64,000 nt of DNA from Lachnospiraceae bacterium V9D3004 (GCA_000621985.1 KK211381.1:251238-315237), one strand, 5' to 3'. Shown: positions 8,984 through 18,190, counted from the first letter of the stretch. Notes: generated by a model from the letters alone, not told the origin. Numbers and translations are program-made.

Positions 8984-9940
8984 ATGTCTGGCATATTGTA
9001 TATGGTTGTTCCGTGCTATAATGAGGAACCCGTTCTTGAGGAAACTACACGAAGACTCAGGGAAAAATACGCAAAATTAATAAATGAAGGAAAGATATCC
9101 CCCAAAAGTAAGGTTGTATACGTTAATGATGGTTCAAAGGATAAAACGTGGGATATTATAACAAAAATCCATAATGAAGATAAGATGTTCAGAGGAATAT
9201 GTCTATCAAGAAACAGAGGACATCAGAATGCGGTTCTGGCAGGACTTATGACTGCCAAGGAAGATGCTGATATGGTAATATCCATGGATGCCGATCTTCA
9301 GGATGATATAGATGCGATAGATGAGATGATCGATCAATATGATAATGGATTCGATATTGTATACGGTGTCAGAAATAAAAGAACAACCGATTCATTTTTC
9401 AAGAGATTCACTGCTCAGACATATTATAAGATGCTACTGAAACTTGGCGTTGATATTGTATATAATCATGCTGATTTCAGACTCATGAGTAAACGTGCTT
9501 TAAATGAAATGGAAAATTTCAAGGAAGTTAATCTCTTCCTTAGAGGAATTGTTCCTATGGTTGGTTTTCCGTCAACATATGTCTATTATGAAAGACATGA
9601 GCGTTTTGCGGGTGAATCAAAGTATCCGTTGAAGAAAATGCTTCATTTTGCTTTTGACGGAGTAACATCTCTCAGCATAAAACCGATTCGCTTTATTACA
9701 AGCCTTGGTTTGATCATATTTGTCTTAAGCCTTGCTATGCTTGTATATACGATAGTGGTTCATTTCACAGGCGGATCACAGCTTGGCTGGAGCAGTATTA
9801 TGACTTCGGTATGGGCTCTCGGCGGACTGCAATTGTTCTCAATCGGTATAATCGGTGAATATATCGGCAAGATATACCTTGAAACAAAGGCAAGACCACG
9901 ATTCATTATTCAGGAATATCTTAAAGATGAAGATAAGTAA
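8984..9940 (+). CDS. Family 2 glycosyltransferase, GtrB/DPM1-like
   Basis: Probably transfers a sugar from a nucleotide donor to polyprenyl phosphate at the cytoplasmic face of the membrane. The GT-A domain (about 1-230) has VVPCYNEEPVLEET at the start, VNDGSKDKTWDI, and the metal-binding DADLQDD near residue 104. Two C-terminal transmembrane segments (about 233-257 and 270-292) and a tail ending in ARPRFIIQEYL are typical of the GtrB/YkcC group. At 318 residues the length is normal. GGAGG lies upstream; the gene is 53 bases behind the GT-C-like membrane protein, suggesting that the two work together. Confidence 0.88.
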   Translation: MSGILYMVVPCYNEEPVLEETTRRLREKYAKLINEGKISPKSKVVYVNDGSKDKTWDIITKIHNEDKMFRGICLSRNRGHQNAVLAGLMTAKEDADMVISMDADLQDDIDAIDEMIDQYDNGFDIVYGVRNKRTTDSFFKRFTAQTYYKMLLKLGVDIVYNHADFRLMSKRALNEMENFKEVNLFLRGIVPMVGFPSTYVYYERHERFAGESKYPLKKMLHFAFDGVTSLSIKPIRFITSLGLIIFVLSLAMLVYTIVVHFTGGSQLGWSSIMTSVWALGGLQLFSIGIIGEYIGKIYLETKARPRFIIQEYLKDEDK

Positions 9941-10053
9941 CAGACATATTTTACTAATATATGTAATATTCTACTGATCAACATTAATACTTATTGGTGA
10001 AATAATGTGACGAACAATATTATAAATGATCTAAAATTTAATGGTGGTAATCT

Positions 10054-11211
10054 ATGATATATCTTGACAATGCTGCTACAACAAAGATGTATAAGGAAGT
10101 TGTCGATTCCATGATCCCTTATTGTATGGATTATTACGGCAATCCATCTGAGTTGTATGATTATGCTTCTTCTTCCAGAGCGGCTGTTAATAAAGCCAGA
10201 AGAGAACTTGCTAAGCTGATCAATGCAGACATTGACGAGATATATTTTACTTCCGGGGGAACAGAAGCCGACAATTGGGCTCTTATTGGAATCGCAGAAC
10301 AGCATATAACCAAAGGAAAGCATATTATAACAAGCAGGATCGAACATCATGCCATATTAAACACATGCCGTTATCTCGAAAGCAGAGGATATGAGATAAC
10401 TTATATTGATGTTGATAGTGATGGTCTTATTGATATGGAAATGTTGAAAAAATCCATTAGAAAAGATACTGTTCTTGTATCTGTTATGCTTGCCAATAAT
10501 GAGATAGGAACTATACAGGATATAGATTCGATATCAGAGATCGCACATTCATATGGTGCATTATTTCACACGGATGCCGTTCAGGCATTTGCACATATCC
10601 CTATAGATGTTAAAAGATCGGGAATAGATCTTCTGAGCGCAAGTGCCCATAAGTGTCACGGGCCAAAAGGATCCGGTTTTCTATATATTAAAAATGGTGT
10701 GAAGATCGCATCATTCCAACATGGAGGAAAGCAGGAGAAGAATAAACGTGCCGGAACAGAAAATGTCCCTGCAATAGTCGGCTTTGGAGAAGCTGCTCGT
10801 ATCACATTCGAAAAAGAGAATAATAATATCAAACGAATAAAAGAATTACAAAATATATTCATTCAAAGAATATCAAATGAAATAGACTTGGTAAGATTCA
10901 ACGGTTCACTGAATGAGAGAATACCCGGTAATATCAGTGTATCTTTTGCATATCTTGACGGGGAAGCGATACAGATTCAATTAGACCTGCATGGGATATG
11001 CTGTTCAACTGGTTCGGCATGTAATGCCGGAGAAAAGAAAAGATCACATGTGATAGAAGCAATTAATGTGCCTGAAGAATATGCTTACGGAACCCTCCGG
11101 TTTACATTTAACGATGATAATACAACGGATGAGATCGATCAGACGGTTAATATACTTGTAGAAGTAGTCAATAAATTAAGGAAAATGTCAAGAACATTTA
11201 CTTTATCATAG
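10054..11211 (+). CDS. Cysteine desulfurase (NifS/IscS family)
   Basis: PLP enzyme that takes sulfur from cysteine for Fe-S cluster or thio-modification pathways. Evidence: the start MIYLDNAATT, the PLP lysine in SASAHKCHGPKG (Lys200), and the active-site cysteine in SGSAC-like STGSACNAG (Cys323). The length, 385 residues, is normal. No iscU or thiI is adjacent, so the sulfur acceptor cannot be named. Its 3' end overlaps the convergent hisK-like gene by 6 bases. Confidence 0.93.
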   Translation: MIYLDNAATTKMYKEVVDSMIPYCMDYYGNPSELYDYASSSRAAVNKARRELAKLINADIDEIYFTSGGTEADNWALIGIAEQHITKGKHIITSRIEHHAILNTCRYLESRGYEITYIDVDSDGLIDMEMLKKSIRKDTVLVSVMLANNEIGTIQDIDSISEIAHSYGALFHTDAVQAFAHIPIDVKRSGIDLLSASAHKCHGPKGSGFLYIKNGVKIASFQHGGKQEKNKRAGTENVPAIVGFGEAARITFEKENNNIKRIKELQNIFIQRISNEIDLVRFNGSLNERIPGNISVSFAYLDGEAIQIQLDLHGICCSTGSACNAGEKKRSHVIEAINVPEEYAYGTLRFTFNDDNTTDEIDQTVNILVEVVNKLRKMSRTFTLS

Positions 11212-12030
11212 TTTTACTTGAATGGGCTTGCGGTTTTTATATAAAGAATATTCTGTGATCCCCAGGTTTTTAAGCATATTTTCTGCTTTGTCATAGAAGC
11301 CCGAAACATACTCGGGAACATGTGCATCAGAACCGATAGTAAATAATGTTCCGCCAAGTTCAGTATATCGTCGGATAATGTCAGGTCCGGGATTGCTCTG
11401 ATCAAGGCCGGATTTGAATCCCGCACTGTTGATCTCGAGCGCAATATTATTATCTATAATGAATTTTAATGTTTCATCTATTATATCTTGATATAATTTA
11501 TAATCATAATGTGATTTCTGGCCGGGAGCATATCTTAATATATAATCAAGATGCCCGAGACTGTCTATTTTAACATCGTTAGTTAATTCATAGAATAATG
11601 TTATATTATGATATAACGAATCGAAATATCTTTTAAAGCCTTCTGATACGTCGTATTTCTCCCAGTATTCAGGATAGTATGGATCAAGTTCATCAATTAT
11701 ATGAACTGAACCGATAATAAAATCCCATGGATAATCATTTAATAATTTTTCGTATTTTTTTTCGGTACCGGGCTTTAAGCCGATCTCAATTCCGCGAAGA
11801 ATAGTAATGTCAGAAGAATATATACTGGTGAGTCTGTCCAATTCTTCGTTATATGCGTCCGGATCGAATACAAAGTCATATTTGTATGTTTTTGGGAAAT
11901 CATAATCCATATGTTCGGTAAAACATATTGTGTTAAGCTTCTTTGCGATAGAAGCCTGAACCATCACTTCGGTCGGGGTCTCTGAATCAGAAGAAAAGTA
12001 TGAATGCATATGACAGTCTGTTAATATCAT
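11206..12030 (-). CDS. hisK: PHP-family histidinol-phosphatase
   Basis: Belongs to the PHP phosphoesterase family that includes HisK/HisJ histidinol-phosphatases. Metal-binding motifs are DCHMHSYFSSDS at the N-terminus, ICFTEHMDYD, GSVHIID, LGHLDYI and GSDAHVPEYV near the C-terminus. At 274 residues it has the HisJ-type length. No other histidine genes are nearby, so a more general PHP phosphatase role is possible. Its ATG overlaps the rqcH stop in an ATGA arrangement, so the pair is translationally coupled. Confidence 0.82.
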   Translation of the reverse strand: MILTDCHMHSYFSSDSETPTEVMVQASIAKKLNTICFTEHMDYDFPKTYKYDFVFDPDAYNEELDRLTSIYSSDITILRGIEIGLKPGTEKKYEKLLNDYPWDFIIGSVHIIDELDPYYPEYWEKYDVSEGFKRYFDSLYHNITLFYELTNDVKIDSLGHLDYILRYAPGQKSHYDYKLYQDIIDETLKFIIDNNIALEINSAGFKSGLDQSNPGPDIIRRYTELGGTLFTIGSDAHVPEYVSGFYDKAENMLKNLGITEYSLYKNRKPIQVKL

Positions 12031-13790
12031 CAGTCATTTACCTCCTTTAAAGATGAGATATCAGCATCGGCCACCATAGAATAATTGGTATAATATACTA
12101 CAAATCCGGGCTTGCTGCCTTTTGGTTTCTTGACATTTTTAAGCTCTGTATAATCGATCTCAACCTTGCCGGATGCTTTGCCTTTTGAGTAATAGGCGGC
12201 TGCCTTTGCCGCTTCTTCGAAAGCTCTGTCAGGGATTTCCGTACCCTTGGACCTTAAGATAACGTGGGAACCGGCTATTTCTTTTGAGTGAAACCACCAA
12301 TCGCCGGCACCCTGATAACCAAAAGTAAGTTCGTCATTCTGATAATTGTTTTTGCCGACGTATATGTCATAACCGTCACTTGATATATAATGAAGAGGTT
12401 TATTAACAGGCTCTTTGCGCTGTTTCTTGCCGGTCTGACGATGAGCCCTGATGTAACCTGCTTCGGTAAGCTCACGCTTGATAGAAGCAAGATCAGCTTC
12501 ATTGACAGCAATATCAAGCGAATTACTGATCGATTCAAGATGTTCGAGTTCTGCATGTGTTTCTTCAAGTTGTACGGTAAGAGCTTCATAGGTTCGCTTC
12601 AATTTGGAATATCTGTCAAAATATTTCTTTGCGTTGTCAATAGGAGATAGATCGGGATCAAGAGGAATTGTGATCATTTCATTCGTATAATAATTATTGC
12701 AGGTTATCTCTTTATCACCCTTTTCGGCAGAATAACCGAATGCTGTGAGTAGTTCACCGTATACACGGTATTTTTCACGCTTTTCGGTATCTTTGAATTG
12801 CTTTTCCTGAATATCGGCTTTTCTGCTTACCCTGCTTAAAGCTGTATTGATAATATGCCTTAGATCGACAGATTTTTGTCTGATCCTTGAATAACTGTTC
12901 TTATCGGCATAGAATTGTTCAAGCATGGAACTGACATCATCAAATTGTACGCAATTCATTTCTTTATAACTGTTAAGATCGAATACTGCGAATTCTACAG
13001 GAGTTTTATCATTATATATGATGTTTGGATTGAATCTGCAGGTCTTGATATTATTGACAAAATTAACAATCTCGTTATATAAGGCAAGTTTATCACTGTT
13101 ATTTAATTCTACCGCTGTGGAATCACTGTCGATCCCGGCCCTTTCGCACAATTCAATTGCAGCTGTGGGACTGAATCCCGTAAGAGTAGTATATATTGAT
13201 TTGAATATCGGAAGAGGTTTTCCAAGTATTATATTCATAATCTCATTATCAAAAGTCAAAGGATCATATTTTTCCATTGTATTCGGAATAAAATATTCTC
13301 TTCCGGGCAGCACTTCCCTGACGGAACTGACAAGACTGCTTACCCTTTTGATGCTGTCGATAATAATATATTTATCATCTGTATCTTTCTCACAGAATAT
13401 AATGTTACTGTGCTTGCCCATAAGTTCGACAATAAGATATTTGATGCACATGTCGCCCATCTCGTCGAGATGCTCGATCTCGAAGCGTATGACTCTTTCA
13501 AGGCCGAATTGACTTACGGAAACGATCCGCCCGACGTTAATATATTTTCTTAACAGCATACAAAAATTAGGCGCGGTAAGCGGAGACTGTTTGGTGTCTT
13601 CGGTAAGATAAATGAGCGGAAGACTGGCATTGGCGGATATCATAACTTTTTTCTGAATCCTGCCGGTGCATTTTACGGTCAAAAAAAGTTCATCCTTTTC
13701 AGGCTGTGCGATCTTGGAGATTCTTCCGTCAGTAAGTACTTTATTCAATTCCCATACGATTCCTGCAACAGTAATACCATCAAAAGCCAT
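12030..13790 (-). CDS. rqcH: RqcH (NFACT) ribosome quality-control factor
   Basis: NFACT protein that binds obstructed 50S subunits and directs alanine tailing of stalled peptides; older annotation is fibronectin-binding protein A. The N-terminal domain starts MAFDGITVAGIVWELN. A helical/coiled middle (about 290-440) follows, then the C-terminal NFACT-R domain with YDIYVGKNNYQND, WWFHSKEIAGSHVI and FEEAAKAAAYYS. 586 residues is the family norm. A promoter and a perfect palindrome lie upstream (13869-13914). Confidence 0.93.
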   Translation of the reverse strand: MAFDGITVAGIVWELNKVLTDGRISKIAQPEKDELFLTVKCTGRIQKKVMISANASLPLIYLTEDTKQSPLTAPNFCMLLRKYINVGRIVSVSQFGLERVIRFEIEHLDEMGDMCIKYLIVELMGKHSNIIFCEKDTDDKYIIIDSIKRVSSLVSSVREVLPGREYFIPNTMEKYDPLTFDNEIMNIILGKPLPIFKSIYTTLTGFSPTAAIELCERAGIDSDSTAVELNNSDKLALYNEIVNFVNNIKTCRFNPNIIYNDKTPVEFAVFDLNSYKEMNCVQFDDVSSMLEQFYADKNSYSRIRQKSVDLRHIINTALSRVSRKADIQEKQFKDTEKREKYRVYGELLTAFGYSAEKGDKEITCNNYYTNEMITIPLDPDLSPIDNAKKYFDRYSKLKRTYEALTVQLEETHAELEHLESISNSLDIAVNEADLASIKRELTEAGYIRAHRQTGKKQRKEPVNKPLHYISSDGYDIYVGKNNYQNDELTFGYQGAGDWWFHSKEIAGSHVILRSKGTEIPDRAFEEAAKAAAYYSKGKASGKVEIDYTELKNVKKPKGSKPGFVVYYTNYSMVADADISSLKEVND

Positions 13791-13868
13791 TATTAAAGTT
13801 CCTTTCAGACTAACTTAAGTTTTTATCACACTATATGTTCATTGTCTCTTTGCACAAATGAACCCAAG

Positions 13869-13914
13869 GACTTGATCAAGTCATAATTATATCAAATAAT
13901 CATGAAATATACAA
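13869..13914 (-). promoter_or_regulatory. Promoter and palindromic site upstream of rqcH
   Basis: On the minus strand TTGTAT (13909-13914) is followed after 17 bases by TATAAT (13886-13891). The perfect 14-bp palindrome GACTTGATCAAGTC (13869-13882) covers the expected start of transcription, where a repressor could sit. The bound factor is unknown. Confidence 0.6.
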
Positions 13915-14009
13915 ATAAATAGTTACCATTCATGACGTATAAGCCTTGATTATCCGAAATGCTGTGAATAGACAATTATATCAAACTAAAAAAACCTTCT
14001 TATTAACGG

Positions 14010-14038
14010 TTGACTAACCAACATTATTATCTTATAAT
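14010..14038 (+). promoter_or_regulatory. Promoter for yicC-remA-gmk-rpoZ
   Basis: TTGACT (14010-14015), a 17-base spacer and TATAAT (14033-14038) make a near-consensus housekeeping promoter. It lies 43 bases before the yicC start and is divergent from the rqcH promoter. Confidence 0.85.
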
Positions 14039-14081
14039 AAATTGATATGCTTGTATGCAAGAAAACGGAGGTTCCCCTGTT

Positions 14082-14960
14082 ATGATAAAAAGTATGACCG
14101 GCTACGGCCGATACGAAAAAGTAACTGATCAGTACAAAATCATCGCGGAGATCAAATCGGTAAATCACAGATATTGTGATATCACCATCAAAATGCCAAA
14201 AAGACTTTATATGTTTGAATCAGCGATACGTTCATTATTAAAGGAATACATCGGCAGAGGAAAAGTTGATCTGTATATCACATATGAGGATTATACGGCA
14301 GCCAGTATGGCAGTAAAATATAATCATGACATAGCGAAGGAATATTATGATATCATCCGTAAGATAGGTGAAGAATTCGGAATATCCTCCGATATTAATG
14401 CTCCGCTTTTATCAAGATATCCGGATGTTGTCATGTTAGAGGAACAGGCTCTTGATAATGATCTGATATATGAGAGAGTCGAAGAGGCAATAAGGAACTC
14501 ATGTGTTGATTTCGTACAGTCAAGAGTAGTTGAAGGAGCCAATCTTGTTAAAGATATCAATGAGAAGCTTGATAATATTTCAGAATGTGTTGATTTTATT
14601 GTTGCACGTTCACCGGAGATCGTTGCCGAATACAGAGAAAAGATATATAACAAAGTCAAAGAACTTCTTGGAAACACCGCTATTGATGAATCAATAATCG
14701 CTACAGAGATAACATTATATGCCGACAAAATATGTGTTGATGAGGAAATGGTTAGGCTTAAGAGTCATATTAGCAATATGCGTCAGGTTCTTGAATCTGA
14801 AGAAAGTGTCGGACGAAAGCTTGATTTTATAGCACAGGAACTTAACAGGGAAGCCAATACAACATTATCAAAATCAAATGACGTTGCAGTATCCAATAAG
14901 GCGATCGATCTCAAGACAGAGATTGAAAAGATAAGAGAACAGATTCAGAATATTGAGTAG
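14082..14960 (+). CDS. yicC: YicC family endoribonuclease
   Basis: YicC-type protein; the E. coli and B. subtilis members are now described as endoribonucleases of the YicC/YloC family. The N-terminal IKSMTGYGR and EIKSVNHRYCDI and the C-terminal GRKLDFIAQELNREANT are family signatures. An in-frame ATG exists at 14055, but AACGGAGGT sits 9 bases before the ATG at 14082, which gives the usual MIKSMTGYGR start and about 292 residues. It begins a conserved Firmicute cluster with remA, gmk and rpoZ. Confidence 0.93.
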   Translation: MIKSMTGYGRYEKVTDQYKIIAEIKSVNHRYCDITIKMPKRLYMFESAIRSLLKEYIGRGKVDLYITYEDYTAASMAVKYNHDIAKEYYDIIRKIGEEFGISSDINAPLLSRYPDVVMLEEQALDNDLIYERVEEAIRNSCVDFVQSRVVEGANLVKDINEKLDNISECVDFIVARSPEIVAEYREKIYNKVKELLGNTAIDESIIATEITLYADKICVDEEMVRLKSHISNMRQVLESEESVGRKLDFIAQELNREANTTLSKSNDVAVSNKAIDLKTEIEKIREQIQNIE

Positions 14961-14974
14961 GAGAATTGATCGGT

Positions 14975-15238
14975 TTGAGTAAGGTGATTAATATAGGTTA
15001 TGGTAATATGGTTAATTCCGATAAGGTTGTTGCTCTTTTAAAACCGGAGGCGGCACCTGTCAAAAGAATGATGCAGAATGCAAAAGACAACGGCACTGCA
15101 TTTGATGCAACGTGCGGTCGTAAAACCAAATCAGTAATTATAATTGAAAATGGTTTTTTGATCTTATCAGCGCTATTACCTGAAACTATATCTTCAAGGA
15201 TCAATTCCGAGATGGTTAGGAGTGATATAATTGAGTAA
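14975..15238 (+). CDS. remA: RemA-like DNA-binding regulator (DUF370)
   Basis: Small ring-forming DNA-binding protein; in B. subtilis RemA activates matrix and osmoprotection operons. Visible motifs are INIGYGN, APVKRMMQNAKD, DATCGRKTKSVII and LSALLPETI. The TTG at 14975 gives the standard beginning ahead of VINIGYGN. An earlier in-frame TTG at 14966 is only 2 bases from the AGGAG (14959-14963) and is less likely. About 87 residues. It overlaps gmk by 8 bases. Confidence 0.9.
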   Translation: MSKVINIGYGNMVNSDKVVALLKPEAAPVKRMMQNAKDNGTAFDATCGRKTKSVIIIENGFLILSALLPETISSRINSEMVRSDIIE

Positions 15239-15848
15239 AAGAGGACTTCTTACTGTAATATCAGGTTTTTCCGGTTCGGGAAAAGGAACTGTCGTTAATG
15301 AACTCGTCAAAAGATACGGCTACTCACTTTCAATATCTGCGACCACAAGAAAAGCTCGTGAAGGCGAGATTGACGGTGTGCATTATTTTTTTAAGACTGA
15401 AAAAGAATTCATGGATATGATCGATGATCACGGTCTTATCGAATGGGTAAAATATATAGATAATTATTACGGTACTCCGCGTAATTATGTTAATGAAATG
15501 CTGGATCAGGGTAAAGACATCATACTCGAGATCGAGATGCAGGGAGGTCTTAAGGTAAAAGCAAATTATAAGGACGCGCTTCTGATATTTATGACACCTC
15601 CTTCTGCAAGTGTTCTTAAAGAAAGACTCATTGGTCGCGGAACAGAAGATATGACTACGATCAACAAGAGGCTTCACAGAGCGTCCGAAGAGACGGTATA
15701 TATTGATTCTTACGATTATCTTATTGTTAATGATAATCTTGATGATTGTGTTAATACGATCAATAGAATTATTAATGTGGAGAAGCAGCGTATTGTGCGT
15801 AACAATGACCTGCTTAACTATATAAAAAATGATTTTAGTAACATCTGA
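15231..15848 (+). CDS. gmk: Guanylate kinase
   Basis: Phosphorylates GMP to GDP. It has a P-loop variant SGFSGSGKGTVV (residues about 11-22), the GMP-binding SATTRKAREGE and YYGTPRNYV, and IILEIEMQGG. 205 residues is normal. The TTG start has TAGGAG (15217-15222) 8 bases ahead and overlaps the remA stop, so the two are translationally coupled. Confidence 0.96.
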   Translation: MSKRGLLTVISGFSGSGKGTVVNELVKRYGYSLSISATTRKAREGEIDGVHYFFKTEKEFMDMIDDHGLIEWVKYIDNYYGTPRNYVNEMLDQGKDIILEIEMQGGLKVKANYKDALLIFMTPPSASVLKERLIGRGTEDMTTINKRLHRASEETVYIDSYDYLIVNDNLDDCVNTINRIINVEKQRIVRNNDLLNYIKNDFSNI

Positions 15849-15863
15849 AAGGAGATATATATT

Positions 15864-16115
15864 ATGTTACATCCATCTTATAATGATCTTATGTCAGTGG
15901 TTAACAGCGAAGTTGAACCGGGAGAGGCTCCGGTAGTTAACAGCAGATATTCAATTGTGCTTGCCACAGCTAAAAGAGCCCGCCAGATAATCGATGCGTC
16001 AAAGACTTCCAAGAGAGACTTGTCAATCTACGATAAACCTTTGTCAATTGCAATCGAGGAATTATATGACTCAAAGATCAAGATTTTATCTGAAGATTCC
16101 GAAGAGTTGCAGTAA
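15864..16115 (+). CDS. rpoZ: RNA polymerase omega subunit
   Basis: Small RNA polymerase assembly subunit. The 83-residue protein has the conserved central block NSRYSIVLATAKRARQI and KPLSIAIEEL. An AAAGGAGA site precedes the ATG, and the position after gmk is the standard Firmicute arrangement. Confidence 0.93.
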   Translation: MLHPSYNDLMSVVNSEVEPGEAPVVNSRYSIVLATAKRARQIIDASKTSKRDLSIYDKPLSIAIEELYDSKIKILSEDSEELQ

Positions 16116-16148
16116 TTATATATGTGAATTACAACAGGTGATATTTTT

Positions 16149-16772
16149 ATGGTTGATAATCAGGAATATAAAGATATTGAAATGAATGAAAATGATGCTG
16201 AAATTCCGGTATCGGAGGATCAGCATGTTAATGATCGCAGAGCATCGATCAGAAAACATGTGATTGAAGCTCTTATCTATGTAGTTGTAATATTCTGTTG
16301 TATATTTATTGTACCTGAATATGTTGTACAGCGTACTATAGTTGACGGTAAATCAATGACTGATACGCTTCAGAACAAAGACAATCTGATAGTTAATAAA
16401 TTCGCTTATCTGATCGGTGATCCTGACAGATTTGATATTGTAGTTTTATATCCTTACGGTCGTGAGAATAAGAACAAATATTACGTCAAAAGAGTCATCG
16501 GTTTGCCGGGAGAGACTATCCAGATAAAAGATTCCGACATTCTTATCAATGGCAATGTGTTGGAAGATCCGTATCGAAGAGAACCGTATATTAATGATCC
16601 GGGCATGTTGAGAGAACCGCTTACTCTTGGGGAAGACGAATATTTTGTTATGGGAGACAACAGAAACGGAAGCTCTGACAGCAGGGATTTCGGCCCGGTA
16701 AATAAGAAAAATCTGGATGGACACGTAGTATTTCGAATATATCCGTTCAACTCATTCGGATTTGTTGATTGA
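16149..16772 (+). CDS. lepB: Signal peptidase I (first of tandem pair)
   Basis: Membrane serine protease removing Sec/Tat signal peptides. One transmembrane segment (about 39-56) follows a charged cytoplasmic N-terminus of about 35 residues. The catalytic dyad is present: Ser69 in DGKSMTDTL and Lys114 in YYVKRVIGLPGE. The C-terminal MGDNRNGSSDSRDFGPV box is intact. It is about 42 bases upstream of a second, closely related copy. Confidence 0.95.
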   Translation: MVDNQEYKDIEMNENDAEIPVSEDQHVNDRRASIRKHVIEALIYVVVIFCCIFIVPEYVVQRTIVDGKSMTDTLQNKDNLIVNKFAYLIGDPDRFDIVVLYPYGRENKNKYYVKRVIGLPGETIQIKDSDILINGNVLEDPYRREPYINDPGMLREPLTLGEDEYFVMGDNRNGSSDSRDFGPVNKKNLDGHVVFRIYPFNSFGFVD

Positions 16773-16813
16773 ATTGTATCTGATCAGATTATGGCTAAGG
16801 AGGATAAGTCAAA

Positions 16814-17437
16814 TTGGATAATCCGAATAACATAAGCATTAATAACACTGAAGATAATAATGTCGAGAACAAACAAGATAATAATCAAGATAAAAAGAGA
16901 AATATAAAAAGCATTATTATTGAATTCGCTATATATATTGTTTTGATCATTATATGTGTATTTGTTGTGCCGAGATATGTTGTGCAAAGGACCGTGGTGG
17001 ATGGAGAATCTATGATGGATACTTTATTTGACGGTGACAGTGTTATTGTAAATAAATTCTCGTACAACATATTTAAACCGGAAAGATTTGAGATAATCGT
17101 TTTTTACCCATACGGACGTGATGATCCGGATGATTATTATGTAAAGAGGATTATCGGACTTCCCGGTGAAAAAGTCCAGATAAAAGGTTCGGACATATAT
17201 ATAAATGATGAGATACTTGAAGAAAACTACGGCAAGGATCCGATAACAGATCCCGGAATTGCTGAGGAACCTGTAATTCTTGCTGAAGATGAATATTTTG
17301 TTATGGGAGACAACAGAGAGATCAGTGAAGACAGTCGTTACTTCGGTCCCGTAAAAAAAGAAAACATATCAGGACATGTTTTGATGCGAATATATCCATT
17401 TAATAAGATAACATTACTGGCTTCGCATGTTGATTAA
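16814..17437 (+). CDS. lepB: Signal peptidase I (second of tandem pair)
   Basis: Paralogue of the preceding gene with the same architecture: an Asn-rich cytoplasmic N-terminus, one membrane span (about 36-52), Ser66 in DGESMMDTL, Lys111 in YYVKRIIGLPGE and the MGDNREISEDSRYFGPV box. The TTG start is set by AAGGAGG (16797-16803). Both copies keep the dyad, so both should be active. The main differences are in the N-terminal tail and in the length and composition of the middle loop. Confidence 0.95.
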   Translation: MDNPNNISINNTEDNNVENKQDNNQDKKRNIKSIIIEFAIYIVLIIICVFVVPRYVVQRTVVDGESMMDTLFDGDSVIVNKFSYNIFKPERFEIIVFYPYGRDDPDDYYVKRIIGLPGEKVQIKGSDIYINDEILEENYGKDPITDPGIAEEPVILAEDEYFVMGDNREISEDSRYFGPVKKENISGHVLMRIYPFNKITLLASHVD

Positions 17438-17490
17438 ATAATTGTAAGGCCAAAAGTGGGCCGTTACGAATAATTACCAATTTGCTATAC

Positions 17491-17526
17491 ACAGCTGTGT
17501 GCTTAATTGTACGCAGCTGTTTTTTT
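17491..17526 (+). terminator. Strong intrinsic terminator after the lepB pair
   Basis: A 12-bp stem (17491-17502 with 17509-17520, two G-U pairs) with the loop TTAATT is followed directly by a run of six T. It closes the yicC-to-lepB unit. Confidence 0.92.
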
Positions 17527-17586
17527 ATTTCATAGAAATTGCGTTGCATTTCCTATGAAATTCGCAAAGCAAAACTCTTTTTTCTA

Positions 17587-17646
17587 TTGACAAACACATG
17601 TTCGCATGTTATCATAAACAAAACAAGTGTTCGGAACAAATATTCG
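17587..17646 (+). promoter_or_regulatory. LexA-type SOS promoter with three boxes
   Basis: TTGACA (17587-17592), 17 bases, TATCAT (17610-17615) form the promoter. The 14-mer CAAACACATGTTCG (17591-17604) matches the Gram-positive SOS box CGAACNNNNGTTCG except at one base and lies in the spacer. Two weaker boxes follow: AAAACAAGTGTTCG (17620-17633) and GGAACAAATATTCG (17633-17646). LexA binding here would block transcription of the YneA-like gene. Confidence 0.75.
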
Positions 17647-17677
17647 AACGCATATAAACACAAGGAGGATGAATGAT

Positions 17678-17995
17678 ATGTTATATAAGAGTGATTATAA
17701 TTACAGAGCGAGAAGAGTGTTGTTAATATGTGCAAGTGTAATGTTTGCATCGGTATTATTATTTTGTATTGTTAAGAACGTTAAGGCATCCCCTAACGAA
17801 ACATCCTTAAGAACATTTCATTGTGATTCGGTTCTGATCGAGGCCAATGATTCGTTATGGACGATTGCCTCAAGATATTTTACCGATGAATATGAAGATA
17901 TGAATAACTATATCAAGATATTAAAAGAAGCTAACGGACTTAAAAGTGATACGATTCATGAAGGATGTTATCTGACAGTTCCGTTTTACAGATGA
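17678..17995 (+). CDS. YneA-like SOS cell-division inhibitor (TM + LysM)
   Basis: About 105 residues: a short basic N-terminus, one membrane span (about 13-32), then a LysM-like domain (about 52-104) with DSLWTIASRYF and a terminal YLTVPF. This is the architecture of YneA, the LexA-controlled inhibitor of septation in Firmicutes. The ATG at 17678 lies 9 bases after AAGGAGG (17662-17668); an ATG at 17669 would touch the ribosome site. Three LexA-type boxes upstream support the call. Unlike the usual arrangement it is not next to lexA, which lies 30 kb away. A generic LysM protein is the alternative. Confidence 0.75.
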   Translation: MLYKSDYNYRARRVLLICASVMFASVLLFCIVKNVKASPNETSLRTFHCDSVLIEANDSLWTIASRYFTDEYEDMNNYIKILKEANGLKSDTIHEGCYLTVPFYR

Positions 17996-18081
17996 TTTTT
18001 TGATAACAAGACACATTATATATGGATTTCACTTGAAAAAAATCAATAATTTGTGGTTAAATGACACAATATGACACATTT

Positions 18082-18109
18082 TTAACAATATAACAGAATA
18101 GCATATAAT
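18082..18109 (+). promoter_or_regulatory. Promoter for the amidase gene
   Basis: TTAACA (18082-18087), a 16-base spacer and TATAAT (18104-18109) lie about 80 bases before the amidase start, in an otherwise AT-rich 195-base spacer. Confidence 0.6.
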
Positions 18110-18190
18110 TATATTGGTATTTGCGATCTGATATCATACCATGTTTACGAACAGTAATATGTTATATATGTTGAAATGAGGTCATTTTGA

